Assembly (NCBI GenBank): GCA_036399715.1
Contig: DASWMO010000098.1
Coordinates: 1-14,474 of the forward strand
DNA length: 14,474 nucleotides
DNA from: DASVSE01 sp036399715
GTDB taxonomy: Bacteria; Bacteroidota; Rhodothermia; Rhodothermales; Rubricoccaceae
Direction of reading: 5' to 3'
Part shown: piece by piece, positions 14,260 to 14,474 of the stretch
How positions within the stretch are numbered: position 1 is the first letter of the stretch
Layout of the letters: every line of letters begins with the position of its first letter
Program-made: the position numbers and the translations under genes
The notes under the pieces: generated by a model
What the model saw: only the letters and a program-made list of their open reading frames with translations
The model's database searches: none
Told to the model about the DNA's origin: nothing

Positions 14260-14474
14260 CGTACTGGCTCTGGTCCGTCTCGCCCGACGCCTTCTCGGCG
14301 TTCGTCCGCGCGAACACGTTTGCCCTGCGGCAGCAGGGCCGTGCGCGCCTCGGCGAGGTCCGCGCGGGCGACCGCATCGTGGCGTACCTCGCCGGGCGCC
14401 GCGTCGTCGCCGGGCTGTTCGAGGCGACGGGGGCCGCGTTCGAAGACGCGACGGTTCTCGCGCCGGGCGTTCAC
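14256..14474 (+). CDS. EVE-domain protein, N-terminal part (runs off the window)
   Basis: The first 73 residues are visible; the gene continues past the window end. MTYWLWSVSPDAF at the start, GEVRAGDRIVAYLAGRRVVAGLFEATG (about 33-59) and FEDATVLAPG fit the PUA-like EVE fold, whose members begin xYWLxxxxP and carry a GDR-phi-x-x-Y strand. EVE domains bind modified bases in DNA or RNA and appear both in stand-alone proteins and in modification-dependent restriction systems. Whether a second domain follows cannot be seen. It diverges from uvrB. Confidence 0.7.
   Translation, partial: MTYWLWSVSPDAFSAFVRANTFALRQQGRARLGEVRAGDRIVAYLAGRRVVAGLFEATGAAFEDATVLAPGVH

Noticed and set aside
14034..14474. 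N-terminal extension of the uvrB frame to the window end
   Set aside because: The extension of 147 residues is Arg-rich and unlike UvrB, which starts canonically at MANITRINSPFS, and it overlaps the opposing EVE-domain gene.

Overview
The window is very G+C-rich, gene-dense bacterial DNA with strong GC3 bias, which leaves long spurious open frames opposite real genes. Starts lack Shine-Dalgarno sequences, and several are preceded by boxes resembling the Bacteroidota -7 element (TAnnTTTG). Together with a zinc-free type B L31 protein and a YfcC-type carrier, this suggests a G+C-rich member of the Bacteroidota/Rhodothermota side (Rubrivirga/Rubricoccus-like). That assignment is an inference; there is no rRNA in the window.

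Layout. (1) 102-2407: peptidase E (minus) diverges from a 12-14 TM YfcC/DcuC-family carrier (plus). (2) 2408-2742: a convergent intergenic region holding an array of about twelve 21-bp tandem repeats. (3) 2743-7136: a minus-strand run of five closely spaced genes, in transcription order a PspA/IM30 protein, a 152-aa coiled-coil protein, a 301-aa two-TM coiled-coil protein, an enoyl-CoA hydratase and a CNNM/CorC-type CBS membrane protein. (4) 7214-9384: a thymidine/pyrimidine-nucleoside phosphorylase and an SDR oxidoreductase, both minus. (5) 9474-10505: a zinc-independent quinone-oxidoreductase-like MDR (plus), convergent with bL31 type B (minus, 10570-10881) across a strong hairpin. (6) 11050-11304: a small eight-cysteine zinc-ribbon protein (plus), convergent with a secreted orphan protein (minus, 11333-11860). 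(7) 11949-14033: UvrB (minus), diverging from the start of an EVE-domain gene that runs off the window end.

Most genes are ordinary housekeeping or metabolic genes. The part most likely to be an undescribed system is the PspA-centred module. The PspA homologue and the two-TM protein, which are otherwise unrelated, end in nearly the same acidic LDxLDxLDLG tail. The 152-aa protein between them repeats the layout of the PspA C-terminal helix region. This suggests three parts of one membrane-remodelling or envelope-stress complex, probably co-transcribed with a lipid-linked enzyme and a CNNM-type transporter. Other notable signals are the 21-bp array, an inverted repeat woven into the deoA-type promoter, and a dyad between the divergent uvrB and EVE-side promoters.
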